Part shown: piece by piece, positions 19,548-30,147 of the stretch
Layout of the letters: each line of letters opens with the position of its first letter
Numbering within the stretch: the first letter of the stretch is position 1
Source: Phytophthora colocasiae
Lineage: Eukaryota; Oomycota; Peronosporomycetes; Peronosporales; Peronosporaceae
Assembly: GCA_018806915.1 (NCBI GenBank)
Contig: JAGKQI010000034.1
Coordinates: 62,001-126,000, forward strand
Direction of reading: 5' to 3'
Length of the DNA stretch: 64,000 nucleotides
Translations under genes and position numbers: made by a program
The notes under the pieces: model-generated
The model's input: only the letters and a program-made list of their open reading frames with translations
What the model was told of the DNA's origin: nothing
Database searches by the model: none

Positions 19548-20709
19548 GATATACTAAGAGTACTCAGGCTCTAAGCTGTTGCATTTCAGTACACCACGTA
19601 CCAACTCAATGAAAATGACGGTTAACTCGATTCGGATTTTTGGAGTCATCAAGAGCCGAAGATCAATAACGTGTGCTTAGTTTCAGAGAAATCCCAAAGC
19701 CAATTGTCCAGAATCTGCTGCCTCGAGGACGTTCAATTGGTATCATGTGATACTATCCCTGAGGAATTGGTTAACTGAAGATTTTGATCCACGGGATGAA
19801 GATGTACCGAGCTGCAACTCTTCCTGGCGAACACAGCGAGTGTACGCAGGTGAAACCATCAAAGAGAGAAGCAATGTGATAACGTCGTTGAATTGGAAAT
19901 AACTCCAGCATAATTACATTATCTCGGTGCAGTTCTTGATAACAGATACGACGATCATCGGTGACAAAGCTTTGGTGGCTCTTCATCGTCGAACGCTTGT
20001 TATCTTGTGAGTACTCATTGATGCTTGGAACTTTTCACGAACGCCGGCCTGCTGTCCTCCGCTTTCGTCATGGAGAGCTTCAGCTTATTACATCTTCCTC
20101 CCTTGGATCTTAGAAGGCCAAACAACGCTCCTGTTAAAGTACGTGCACCACTTTGCTCGAGGCAGCGGATCTCCATTCTACAGAGCAGGTATTCAATTCA
20201 AAAAAATTAAAACTATCACTAGTAGTAAGAAATACTGTGACCAGCTTGATTGTTTGTCTAACGTTTTCGAAGTGGTTTGCTTTTGTAGATAGCCTTCATT
20301 CCATAATGAAGCTACGTCGCCAATCATTCACTTGGAGAGAGCGGAACCACCAGAGGGAGTGTTTGGCAAACCAATTATTCAACACTACCGTCAAAACCGA
20401 TGTTAATTGTTGTCTGGAAAGTTTTAGCGTTTACCCGTGGGTTTTTGCTGAACTATTTGGCTCAATTCTTATCAATTTCGTTCAGTCCTCCATGAAATGC
20501 TTTGATTGCCCCACATACCGTCCTCTGTCTTGTTAGGAAGAGCTTCACCTTGCCTTTCTTGAACGTAGTTAGGAATGATCCAAAAGCAAAATACGAAACA
20601 GCATATGCCATTTGGAATAAACCAACAGCACGCAAAACTGTACGAACTTCAAGTACCTGCAGCAAATCTTTTTGTTTGATTCAAAAAGTGATCGATTTCA
20701 TTTTGAAAG
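19548..20709. other. Intergenic, nothing recognised
   Basis: About 1.16 kb without a convincing gene. The longest frame (about 20153-20536, plus) opens at a non-ATG codon and shows no domain or codon pattern. The last 200 bp should hold the promoter of the MIF gene. A short (about 67-codon) minus-strand frame at 20462-20665 is unrecognised. Confidence 0.4.
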
Positions 20710-21131
20710 ATGCCGTTTGTCCACGTAACTAGCAACGTCTCTAAGTCTAACGTCGACGTCTCTGTAACGTTACGTGCTCTATCTAAAGCTCTGTCTGATG
20801 CTTTGGGCAAACCGGAGGCTTATGTGATGGTGCAACTAGATCTGGATACGCCTATGCTGTTTCAGGCTTCGGACTCCGTAAGTAATTTATTATACCCCCC
20901 CCCCCCCTAACAAAGTGTTACCATTAACTTTTTTTACTGCAGCCGTGCGCGTTCATCCACATCCGAAGTATCGGCCGTATCGACGCCGACCTCAACCCGA
21001 AGACAGCTGCGTCCTTGACTACCACAGCTGCAGAAGCGCTCAAGCTTCCGGCGGATCGGATTTTCCTCAACTTGGACGACGTGAAAGGTGCCAACTGGGG
21101 AATGGCTGGAAACACGTTGGGTCACATGTAA
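20710..21131 (+). CDS. Macrophage migration inhibitory factor (MIF) family protein
   Basis: Two exons, 20710-20877 and 20943-21131, are joined in phase 0 across a 65-bp GT-AG intron. The intron contains a run of 12 C. The product is 118 residues, the usual MIF size. Hallmarks: Pro directly after the start Met (the catalytic tautomerase proline), SKALSDALGKPEAYVMV with the conserved Lys-Pro, and SPCAFIHIRSIGRI matching the family PCA-x-SIG block. NLDDVKGANWGMAGNTLG occupies the C-terminal strand. MIF proteins form trimeric tautomerases. There is no signal peptide, as in animal MIFs, which leave cells unconventionally. Effector or metabolic role here is not decided by the sequence. Confidence 0.9.
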
Positions 21132-21504
21132 AACTACAGTTTTCACGCGCATAAATTTGATCTTCCGGATTGCTAATTCGACAGTCTTGATCCGACAATC
21201 AGGTCTCCAAAGAATAATCTCAGCAATACATCATGGATAACAGGTACAAGACACTGTCGAAGCCAAAATTCCTGAGTTAGCGTTTGATACACGCGTCCTC
21301 GGGGGGCATCCAAGTTGTATGGTGGGGTGTTGGTGTAATTCTTCAACAGGTTGTATGACTTTCGTCCATTTGAGGCTGAAAATGTGAAATCCCAAAACTG
21401 CTCTCACGAAGACATTTCTCGGTAAATTCTGTGTCATTTTCTGGTACTGATTGTCAATTTCCTTCTACACTTTAACGCCTGGTAAATTTTATCCATTATA
21501 AATA

Positions 21505-22308
21505 GAGGTTTTTAGCAGAACTGTGTATTCACGAAAAGTCTGTTGACCATACGGGTTTTACGCCTAACCTCATCGTGGAACTGACAAGTGTGAACAGGTA
21601 GGTAGCTTTGAACACACCATTTGAACAACAAAATGCTGTTCTTGCTCATCATTGTACAGTGAGCTAACTCGTTCTCCTGGCGCGCTAAACTTTAGGTGGA
21701 TTAGAAGACTTTCGGGAGAGACATTCGGGTACTGAAGAACTTTGCTAACCTCAATTTCCTAACAGCTCGATAACAAGAGTACACTGCCCGTCATGTTGGC
21801 AATAGAGGAAGGTTACGAGAGCGACATGCTCCAGGTCGTGCGTCAACTGACTTTAGCGCGTAGGATGCTTATCAACTTTAATACCTGCCAATGCGAAAAA
21901 GTTCCGATTTGAGAAGCACCACATATCGGCGCGTAAACGTTTTTCTTGCCCCTCGACGTCTTGTTGGAAAGCGTTCTTACGCTTCGTTCTACGCGGTTTG
22001 CTGGGTGTCGACTTGGATGACGCAACATCGTCTACATATCCTCTCTGTCGGATACGCTGGAGGTCGACTCGTAGTCTTCTGCTCGAAGTGCTCGCCTCAC
22101 GATGGCTTCTTCTACTACCATCTTGGTCGCCTGCATTTAATTACTGAATGTGAGTAAAACGTTGGTAGAACCCAGCTAATTTTAAGCACCGTCGACATCA
22201 GGTCACGAAGAAGCAGGACAGTTCTGCTAAAGTTAGTTACGGAAACTTTTCAGTTGTGCTGACAGATGATTGACAAGTCTGAACAGGAACGGTTCTGCTA
22301 AAAACCTC
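21505..22308. mobile_element. Short TIR element (MITE-like), TA-flanked
   Basis: A perfect 17-bp inverted repeat (GAGGTTTTTAGCAGAAC at 21505-21521; complement at 22292-22308) is bordered on both sides by TA (21503-21504, 22309-22310). The 804-bp interior has no transposase. The longest frames (about 21843-22157 on either strand) are unrecognised. A partial copy of the terminal word (TTCTGCTAAA) recurs near 22230. A non-autonomous Tc1/mariner- or pogo-type element is likely. It ends 25 bp before the gypsy LTR. Confidence 0.6.
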
Positions 22309-22334
22309 TAATGTCTATATTCGCCGTTCTCGAT

Positions 22335-22788
22335 TGTAATGGGTCTACCTAGACCTATTAGATGGCGTACACGTGCGCTTACGTGTATGAGGAAGCGTGC
22401 AATTAGAATAGACTTAATTTAAGTATACTTATTTAAATAAGTATAATTAAATCAAATATAACTAAATTAAACTGCAAAATACCGTAAAATGAGAATTGAA
22501 TTTGGCATAAGCCAATTATGGACCCCCTAAAACTGTTTGTTATCTATTTCTGAAGGGTCTGCCAACGTGTGGTTGGCAGAAACTCTGCTCAGTGATTGGT
22601 AGAAATCCGTTACTTTCTACCAATAATATGCACAAATGCACACGAACCACCCAATAATGTGGTTAGCCCATGTATCCTTTGGTGTGTACAGCACACCAAG
22701 GTCTGAGGCCCATTTCCAACCTCTAACAGTTATCCTAACTGTTAGAGTTACAAGTGGTACTACCACTTGTACGTGTAACCCCGTTACA
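22335..22788 (-). repeat. 3' LTR of the gypsy element
   Basis: It starts TGTAATGGG and ends CCCGTTACA on plus, so the ends form the usual short inverted TG...CA. Compared with the other LTR it has about 10 extra bases near 22375 and about 9 near 22770. It contains several hairpins, for example 22559-22579 (CTGCCAAC/GTTGGCAG) and 22598-22621 (GGTAGAAA/TTTCTACC). Confidence 0.9.
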
Positions 22789-22800
22789 CCATCCCCCCGT
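22789..22800 (-). other. Polypurine tract of the gypsy element
   Basis: On minus this reads ACGGGGGGATGG and abuts the 3' LTR directly, the position and composition expected for the plus-strand primer of reverse transcription. Confidence 0.7.
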
Positions 22801-22889
22801 TAAGATTCGACGTATCGGTCTCGATACGTCAATCAACAGAACTTGACAAGACCGTCAAGTTCCCAAGAGAAATCCGAGTTCATTTCGCA

Positions 22890-24436
22890 ATGGACTCGCC
22901 AACGCCCACGTCTTCGTCCGCTACTGCGGACGCGCAAGCCTCACCTGCTGTCTCTGCAGCAGGAACAACGACCTCAGCAGTGCTCACTAGCACTGCTGCT
23001 TCCAGCGGTCCGACAGAGAAGCTCTCTGTCACCAAATACCATGCTCTCCATAAGGAGAAGCATGAGAAGAAGAAGAAGTCTTCTTCTCTAGCAGAGATTA
23101 AGAATCCTGCTGTCCCTCTCAAAGAACTCTTTGGAGAGGACTACGAAGACATCCTCGACTACGAGGAGGATGTCGAGGAGGGGGAGGTTGATGTCAAGAC
23201 TCCCGCTCCCGTGTCTTCGTCCGAAGACACGTCAGACCCACCCGTGGGATCTCGACGACCTCGTCACGAGGCCTCGGACACTTCAAGCTCGAAGCGTCCG
23301 CGCAGTGATGATGAAGCGTCCCCCATGTCGAGGGCGCTCACTGCCCCGCGCACTGATCCGCCAGTGCGCACACCATGGATGCCTACTGAGACAGAATCCA
23401 TGACCGGTTCGGTGCTAGTTCACCACCGAACCCGATACTGTTGTACTCATGCAACAGTATCAACGACGACGACGTCGCCGCTAAGGTTGTCTTTGAGTCC
23501 GAGGCTCAAAGACGCGACTACTATATCGGGCTCTTCCACGAGCTCCGATATTATGCAGCGAAGAAGACTTCGCGCAAGAGCAAAGTGCCAGAGTGGCAGG
23601 CACTTTGTCAGTCGTGGAACGCCTTTGTTGAAACTTCAACAAAGGCCCGAAGGCATATCGCGAGCGCGTTGCTGCGGCTCGCGTTCGCTACTACACTTAC
23701 ACTACGCGTGGTAAGTGTGAACGCCTCCATGATCAGTCCATGGAAGCGGGGATCCCATGTGCCGTTACCTTTGGCACTCCCTGTCCGTGTTGCCAACCCT
23801 TGGCAACACGTCTCACCGAAAGTGATCTCCTGGGGTACACGGTCGTCCGTGTACCCGATCACATCAAGGAACTCCGTGGTCGTATTGTGCCACGCGAAGC
23901 TCCGAGTGCTGTGGCTGACCGCTGCACTCCTCGTGCAGGGCTTACCCCTGCAAGTTTTTGGTGGGCTTCGTACGCCCTCACCATTTCCGGAACGTCCTCC
24001 ATCAGGACGTTCCGCGGCTCCCATGTATCTCGATGGGGAGGAAATCCTCTCCAACGAATACGAAAACGAACCCCTTGAGCGTTCGTTCTCTTATGAGCCA
24101 CGATCCGCTCAACAACCCAGCGGATCGCTCCACGCGCGTCGCGCAACGGCGGCGGAGGGGGCGGGAACACTCCCTCCGTAAGGTCACCGCTATGACCATG
24201 ACGATCGTGCCCTGCACGATCGAGTTGCTGCGCTGGAGCAGACACAGAGCGCTGAGATAGCGGCTCTGAAGCAGGAGGTTCGTGTCCTCCGTGCTGAGGT
24301 CTGTGAGGCAGCTCAGACTGCCTCGAACCTCCCGTCTGGTCTTGGGACGAGAGTGAGCCGGTTGGTCGACCGTGTCGACGGTCTCGAGAAGGCCTTCCAG
24401 GCCTCTCGCACTCCTCAGTCGGACTACCAACCCTAG
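22890..24436 (+). pseudogene. Antisense accessory ORF of the gypsy element, broken
   Basis: This plus-strand coding stretch runs opposite to pol. The N-terminal part opens at ATG 22890 (Ser/Thr/Ala-rich, then Lys-rich HKEKHEKKKK, then an acidic tract EDYEDILDYEEDVEEGEVD). The middle part is readable in a second frame (FESEAQRRDYYIGLFHELRYY) and then in a third, with a Cys cluster (RGKCER ... PCAVTFGTPCPCCQP). After a TAA at 24179-24181 comes a C-terminal coiled coil (DRVAALEQTQSAEIAALKQE) ending at TAG 24434-24436. At least two frame changes and one stop break it. The 3' part overlaps the chromodomain frame on the opposite strand. Antisense frames 3' of pol exist in some plant gypsy elements; this product is not recognised. 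Confidence 0.6.
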
Positions 24437-25200
24437 GTAGTCCGTGCTGCACGTACGGCTTCAACCGCCCGACGTAGAAGGTCGGGTGGAGCCTCATGCT
24501 GGACGGTATGTCCAGCCGGTACGCGTTGCCGTGCCGTTCAAGTACTTTGAACGGCCCAATGAATCTTGGAGCAAGCTTGCTTGCTCCAAAGTCAGACACT
24601 GCATGTCTAGGTAGGTTTTGTGTAGCTAACAAAACTAATGAACCCTTTTCGAATTCATTTGTGTTGCCTCTACCAACATTATCAGCGTTCAGCTTCTGTC
24701 GATCGACAGAAGCTGCGATAGCATCCTGGACAAACCGTATGACGGCTTGTCTTCGCTGGACAAAGTCTAGCGCACCCGAGCTGAATCCTTTCAGCTTGTC
24801 GCCCTTGTCAGCAGCAGGCCCTGCCTGCTCGCTATCATCTCTCATGTCTGTGCCCGACACAGACATCGCGCACTCGTTCCTGCTCGAACGAGACGTCGCA
24901 CGCGTCACCGCAGCTGATAGTGTGCTGCTATCAGTTGCATTCTGCGGTTGTTCGGACGCAACCGTAGATCCTCCCCCACTTAAGGAGGAAGCTACCCCGC
25001 CGAGCATGCTCGGCAATCGTGGATGCCTCATGGCGTTCACGTAGAACGGCGTATGCCCTGTCGAGGCATGCACCGAGTTGTTGATGGCAAACTCTGCCAT
25101 CGGCAAGCACTCGCTCCAATGCAGGAACAAATGAGCGTAGCTCTTCAGCGTGTCACCCAGTACGCGGTTGACACGTTCGGTGCGGATGATCCGCAGTCGA
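23859..25200 (-). pseudogene. Gypsy integrase C-terminal part and chromodomain
   Basis: The frame resumes at about 25190 with RVNRVLGDTLKSYAHLF, after a loss of about 14 bases relative to the expected integrase sequence. It then has AEFAINNSVHASTGHTPFYV, a GPY-like module (APRFIGPFKVLERHGNAYRLDIP) and a Pro/Ser/Arg-rich linker. A chromodomain follows at about 24155-23980 (RWVVERIVAHKR ... RFRIRWRGFPPHRDTWEP). In chromoviruses the chromodomain guides integration to modified histones. The linker overlaps the coiled-coil part of the antisense ORF. Confidence 0.82.
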
Positions 25201-27858
25201 CATTGATAACTGTGAACCAAGAAGTGTAAACACTTCTTGCCAGAACCGCGCTGTGAAGCGTGGATCACGGTCCGACACAATGTCGAGCGGCATGCCATGG
25301 TGTTTGAACACCATGTCAACAAACAGTCGCGCAGTCTGCGCGGCTGTAACAGTAGCCGGGACGGCAGCAAGATGAACCATCTTGCTGAATCTGTCCACAA
25401 AGACAACGATGCCCGTCCTCCGCTTGCTGTCAGGCGGAAGACCGAAGACAAAGTCCATGGACATGGACTGCCAACACTCCGACGGAGTCGGTAGTGATTG
25501 AAGAGGAGCCTGCGAGAACTGCGCAGGCTTCACGCGTTGACAAACCTCGCAAGCACGTACGTAGTTGCGCACCCACTTGTACTGGTGGTGCCAGTAGAAG
25601 TCACGCGTGAGAAGAGTGTATGTCTTCTCACGACCCGGATGCCCTGCCGTGGGGGCATCGTGATACTCGAACATGATCCTCAACCGGAGGTCATGATCAT
25701 TCGGAACGGCAATGCGATCTGCATTGTCGTCTACTGCACTGTACAACAGTAGGCCTTCGTGTACACGATAGCGGTGTACACGAGCTCGAAGATGAGGGGT
25801 TAGCTTCCGACGTGCCACGTCGGAAGGTGCTGCGAGGAACTCCAGCAGCCCCTTCGCGTCTGCATCCCTTGCATACGCGTTCTTCACGTCGTCAATCAAC
25901 GTTGACGACGGCACACTTGTCCTCACGACGCCAACTGCGTTGGCGTCGACCGTCTCCGCATAGTCAGGTCGACGCGATAACGCGTCGGCCACTACATTGA
26001 GTCTTCCGGGTTTGTACTCTACCCGGAAGTTGTACTCCGCGAAGAAGGACAACCATCTCGCCATACGCTGCGAGATGTGCGGCGACTTAATCGCCGTACG
26101 CAATGATGCGTGGTCTGTATAGACCACGAACGGTCTACTCCCAAGTAGATACACTCGAAACTTTGCGAGTGCATACTTCATGGCAAGGAGCTCCTTGTCA
26201 TGTACGGGATAGTTACGCTCAGCTGGCTTCAGCTGACGCGATTGATAATAGACTACACGATCACGCCCTTCGTGATCGTGTTGCATCAATGCACATCCGA
26301 TTGCAAAGTCGGATGCATCGCAAACTACGTGGAATGGACGATCTTGGTCCGCCACGGCCAAGATCGGCGCTTCAGTCAAGCCCTGCTTGACTGCACCGAA
26401 TGCATCCTCGCACTCGGTCATCCAAATCCACTCAGCTTCTTTCTTAAGAAGCTGTGACAACGGGCGAATCTTGCCCGCGTAGTTCTCCACGTACTTGCAC
26501 AAGTACGTGGCAAGCCCAAGGAACTGCCTCAGTTCCTTCACATTGGATGGCGTGGGCTATTCATTGATCACTCTGACCTTCTCTGGGTCAGGGCGCACGC
26601 CGTCTTTCCCCACGAGACACCCCAGCACGGGTATCTCGCTCGCCCCGAAGATACACTTCTTCAGGTTCGCATAGAGCTTATGTTTCCTCATAAGCTCTAG
26701 CAGCTTCCGGAGATGCACCTTGTGCATCTCAATGTCCGCCTTCCCGTTCACAGCCCGGCTGTGGACGAACACGTCGTCGAAGTAGCTCGGTGCGAAGTCG
26801 CGCACCGAGCGCAATAGATGCGTCACGCATCTATTGAACGTTGCAGGGGCATTCTTAAGCCCCTGTGGCATGACGAGCCACTCCCAAAGCATACCGCTTG
26901 GAGTGCTTACCGCTGTGAGAGGGATGTCCCTCTCACGCATGAGGATTTGGTAGAATCCATCACGCAGATCTAGAGCACTGAAGATAGTGCTCAAGGCCAT
27001 CGAATCGATGATAACATCTTTTCGCGGTATCGGCGTCTGCGCCGGTATCGTCGCATCGTTCAGCTTGTTATACGCATGAACGATGCGCCAGCCGCCCTGT
27101 GGTTTCTTCACACAGAACGTTGGAGCACTGTGCGGGGACTTTGACTCCCGCACTTGACCTGCAAGACGACGACTTTCAAAGAAGTCGTCGATCGCTTGCA
27201 CTTGTTCACGCGGCAGTGGCCACTGCCGTGTAACACAGTACTTCGTGTCCGGCACGAGATCAATCTCGTGCTGTACGCCCTTATCCTTCAGAAGCTCCGA
27301 AGGAATCTCGTCCGGGAGTACATCCTTGTACTCCCGCAGAACTTCGTAGTAGGGACTCGACCTCAACGAGTCCCAACTCTGCTCCTCGAAGCGCTGCTTC
27401 TTAGTCTTCGCACTGAGGGAGTCATCACCCTCAGTGATCCCATCGACGACGAGCAGCTTCAGCTCTTCGGCTTCGCGATCCACTCTCTCGATATCCGAGA
27501 GAATGCAAATTTGTTCGATGCGTCCATCGTACAAGTCCCGTGCGAAGCGCTTCCAACTCATCGTTGGAAGTTCGGTCAACGCCGACGCACTCGGCGGATT
27601 CTCCAACCGCATCCTCTGGTACTGTAGCCCAGTACCAGTACGTGTCAAGACGTTTAACGTCTCGACACTCGGTGTCTGCACCGAGTGCAGATACACCCGT
27701 CTCAGTCCCGGACTGAGACTCGCGCAGCTCCCTGAGCTTGCGCCGCGAAGGTCTACCATGGAGCCCGGCTCCAGGTGCTCCACTTCCAAGGCATCGCACC
27801 TTGGACGGGACGTTATCGCAATCGTCAGCGGATTCCTTCCGCTGACTCGCACTATCAA
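25153..27858 (-). pseudogene. Gypsy reverse transcriptase, RNase H and integrase core
   Basis: The frame contains RT motifs in order: QWPLPREQVQAIDDFF, KKPQGGWRIVHAYNKLN, SALDLRDGFYQI, LVMPQGLKNAPATFNR and the catalytic SYFDDVFVHS. A single TAG (26557-26559, where Trp is expected) ends that frame. The same frame then continues with RQFLGLATYLCKYV, RNase H (VVCDASDFAIGCALMQ, NYPVHDKELLAM, VVYTDHASL) and integrase. Integrase shows the HHCC finger (EYHDAPTAGHPG ... CEVCQR) and two catalytic Asp (MDFVFGLP, IVSDRDPRF). Near 25195 a deletion shifts the frame. Upstream of RT (27560-27700) the sense frame also seems to slip. Confidence 0.88.
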
Positions 27859-27988
27859 GCCCGGCTTGAGTGCCGCTCATCGCGTGCAGCGCTGCTGCAC
27901 GTGAGCACGCAAGTTGTTCGGGTGCTGGGCGTTTGCAACCGCCAGTACCTCCTGCCGCGCAGTCAGTTCCCTGAACCGCTGCGCCTCC

Positions 27989-28534
27989 ATCCGCTCCCGG
28001 AGCGGATGAAGCAACCGCATCGTCGACTCCCGGAGTCGACGTGCTCTCGCTAGCTTCCTGCGCTAGCGAGTGTTCGCTTGTACACATATCGTCAGCTCCC
28101 AGAGCTGACGCACGATCGCTAGTTCTAGCAGCGAACGTTCGCTTGTACACGCATCATCAGCTCCCGGAGCTGATGCACGTTCGCTAGTTCCCAGAACTAG
28201 CAGCGACGCGCCAGTGGCGTCAGCTCCCAGAGCTGACACACGCCTTTCGGTTCCCCGAATATTATTTGCTTCGTCAACTCCCAGAGTTGACGCGACGTCG
28301 TCGGCGCGACCCTTGGAGGCTTGAAGTACGTCCAAGGATACCGTTATACCGGTATTTTACCTTCTCTTAGGTGAATCGCATTCACCTGACCATCACTCAT
28401 GTGACAGACATCATTCAGATGTTTACGCGTCAGGTGATTCACATTCACCTGACCATCACTCATGTGACCGCGACCCTTCGGCTCAGATTTCTGAGTCGAC
28501 ACACATTTTCTCACAACGACTCCCGGAGTCGTTG
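27989..28534 (-). repeat. Array of eight 3-nt-loop hairpins in the gypsy PR-RT linker
   Basis: Perfect hairpins lie at 27989-28007, 28021-28041, 28091-28109, 28155-28175, 28183-28201, 28219-28237, 28273-28291 and 28514-28534. All have the form arm-TC-CC(A/G)-GA-arm, with a 3-nt loop and arms of 8-9 bp. The arm sequence differs between units but always pairs. In the sense strand the units encode variants of a Ser-Ala/Thr-(Leu/Pro)-Gly-(Ala/Val)-Asp peptide (SALGAD, SAPGAD, STLGVD). Confidence 0.85.
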
Positions 28535-29162
28535 ATGGTCGCCGGCGGCGTTTGGAGGCAGCGGCGGCCGCTGCTGCCTCAACCGAGGATTCACATGCAC
28601 TGGCCGGTGCATGTGCAGCACTGACAGGGCCATCGCTCTCTGTCGCGCATGTGTTGTTGAAGCGTACGAGCGTACGCTTCTCCCAGTTGATCACCGGGTC
28701 ATGCCGTGCAAGCCACGGCATGCCTAATACCAAGTCGAACTTATCGTCTAGATCCAAGACGATAAGATCTTCTACAAACGTCCTTCGTTTGTAAGAGAAG
28801 CGCACACGGACTACGCGCTTCTCAGTCCTCACGGTGGCACCTGTTGCCAACCGCACCTCCAACACGCCGCGAGGCGTGTCGGCCTCTTCGAAGTCAAGCC
28901 TTCGAAGACTTCCCTGTCGAACAAAGTTGTTCGACGCGCCCGAGTCCACTAGGGCACGAAGAGAGTTCACTCTCTTCGACATCACGTTCAGGATGACAAG
29001 GTTTGGCTTGTCATCTTGCAGCTTACAGCAAGAAACCTTCTCGCTGGGGGCTGTAGTCCTCATCGTCGCGTGTCCAAGCTCGACACGCGAGACTGCATCA
29101 CCAGTAGGACGGCCCGCGCCTACTGGACCTTGGCGTTTTTTGAACGCCCGCCCGCTGTGCAC
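28344..29162 (-). pseudogene. Gypsy retropepsin region
   Basis: The frame contains an aspartic protease core: LRALVDSGASNNFV (active-site D-S-G), the flap region, and DLVLGMPWLARHDPVI (the conserved I/L-L-G block). Ala/Ser-rich C-terminal sequence follows. It overlaps the end of gag (29120-29162) in another frame, so protease expression would need a frameshift or this is decay. It is part of a disrupted polyprotein. Confidence 0.82.
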
Positions 29163-30098
29163 TCGCGTGCATAGTTACCGATGTTACTACACTTGTAACA
29201 TCGAACCTTGCCGTATCTACGCTGCTGTTGTCCAGCAGTCGTAGCACTCGAGAGGTCCATAGGTTCCGGACCTCCCGTCTTCACAACAGGACGCGCCGGC
29301 TTCGGCGCGTTCGCATGGAGTTTAGCTTGACGCCGGCTAAACTCCTCTTGCATTGCAAGGCTGATCGCCTCCTCGAGAGTATTCGGATACTCTCGGAAGA
29401 GATATGTCTTGACGGGACCATCTCTTAGTCCCTTCATGAACGTGACGACTTTGGTCGCCTCGTCGATTGGGTTGGCCACTATGTTCGATACCAAGTATCG
29501 AGCACGCTGGGCAAAGGTGTGAACATCATCCTTGCCCTGCTGTGAGATCGAGAAACTCCGGTCTCGATCTGAACTTGTTCTTCGGAGGCTCAAACGCAAG
29601 CTTCAGCTCCTCTTTGAACACCTCGTACGTGCCGAAGCACGTAGGATCCGAGAGTCGGCGCCCATAGGCCCAACTCCTCGCACGTCCGCCAAGACATGAC
29701 ATGGCGAACGCGACCTTCGACATCGGATCGACGATACGTCGAGCCGCAACGGCTGTGTCAAGTTCGACAAGCCAACGAAGGAGGGTCTCATCCTCCTTCC
29801 CCGTGTAGGTACTCACGTGGAGTTTCAACGACTCCACGCGTGGCTTCGGGGAAGCCACCGAGGCAGCAACATCTCGTTGCTCCTTAACAATTTACCCCAG
29901 AGCAACACCGTGTTGCTCTGTCGGCGATAGCGTACGAAGCATCGTCGCTACCGCTGCCACTCCAATGACTTGTGAAAGAGCTTCCCACTCTGGATCTGAC
30001 AGGTGGGCACAGTCCGTGCGCGTCCCGGAAATGTGAGGGGTCCCAGTGGATCCCTCATCCATTGGGGAGTTCTCTACTCCGCGTTCGTATGACTCCAT
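29120..30098 (-). pseudogene. Gypsy gag, interrupted
   Basis: It starts at ATG 30098 (MESYERGVENS). A TAA at 29892-29894 stops it after 68 codons. The same frame continues with PRVESLKLHVSTYTGKEDE and AFAMSCLGGRARSWA (capsid-like) until a shift near 29550. Another frame carries QGKDDVHTFAQRARYLVSNI and a nucleocapsid zinc knuckle, CYKCSNIGNYAREC, in which Asn replaces the expected His of CX2CX4HX4C. In retroelements gag forms the particle and binds RNA; this copy is non-functional. Confidence 0.82.
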
Positions 30099-30129
30099 AC
30101 GAACGAACAGCAGTCGGTCGTGGGACGGA

Positions 30130-30145
30130 CCAACAAGTGCTACCA
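30130..30145 (-). other. Putative primer-binding site of the gypsy element
   Basis: Two bases inside the 5' LTR, the minus strand reads TGGTAGCACTTGTTGG. It starts with the TGG that pairs with the CCA end of a tRNA. The tRNA was not identified. Confidence 0.55.
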
Positions 30146-30147
30146 GG

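Noticed and set aside
23608..24054. Minus-strand frames of 140-150 codons within the gypsy 3' region (23608-24054, 24002-24430)
   Set aside because: They are shadows of the chromodomain frame and of the antisense ORF, without domain signatures.
25023..28053. Plus-strand frames opposite gypsy pol
   Set aside because: They are complements of well-recognised RT/RNase H/integrase coding. Unlike 22890-24436, none shows its own protein-like pattern.
27989..28534. CRISPR-like array
   Set aside because: Units are hairpins with changing arms and irregular spacing inside a eukaryotic retrotransposon. There are no constant repeats with unique spacers.
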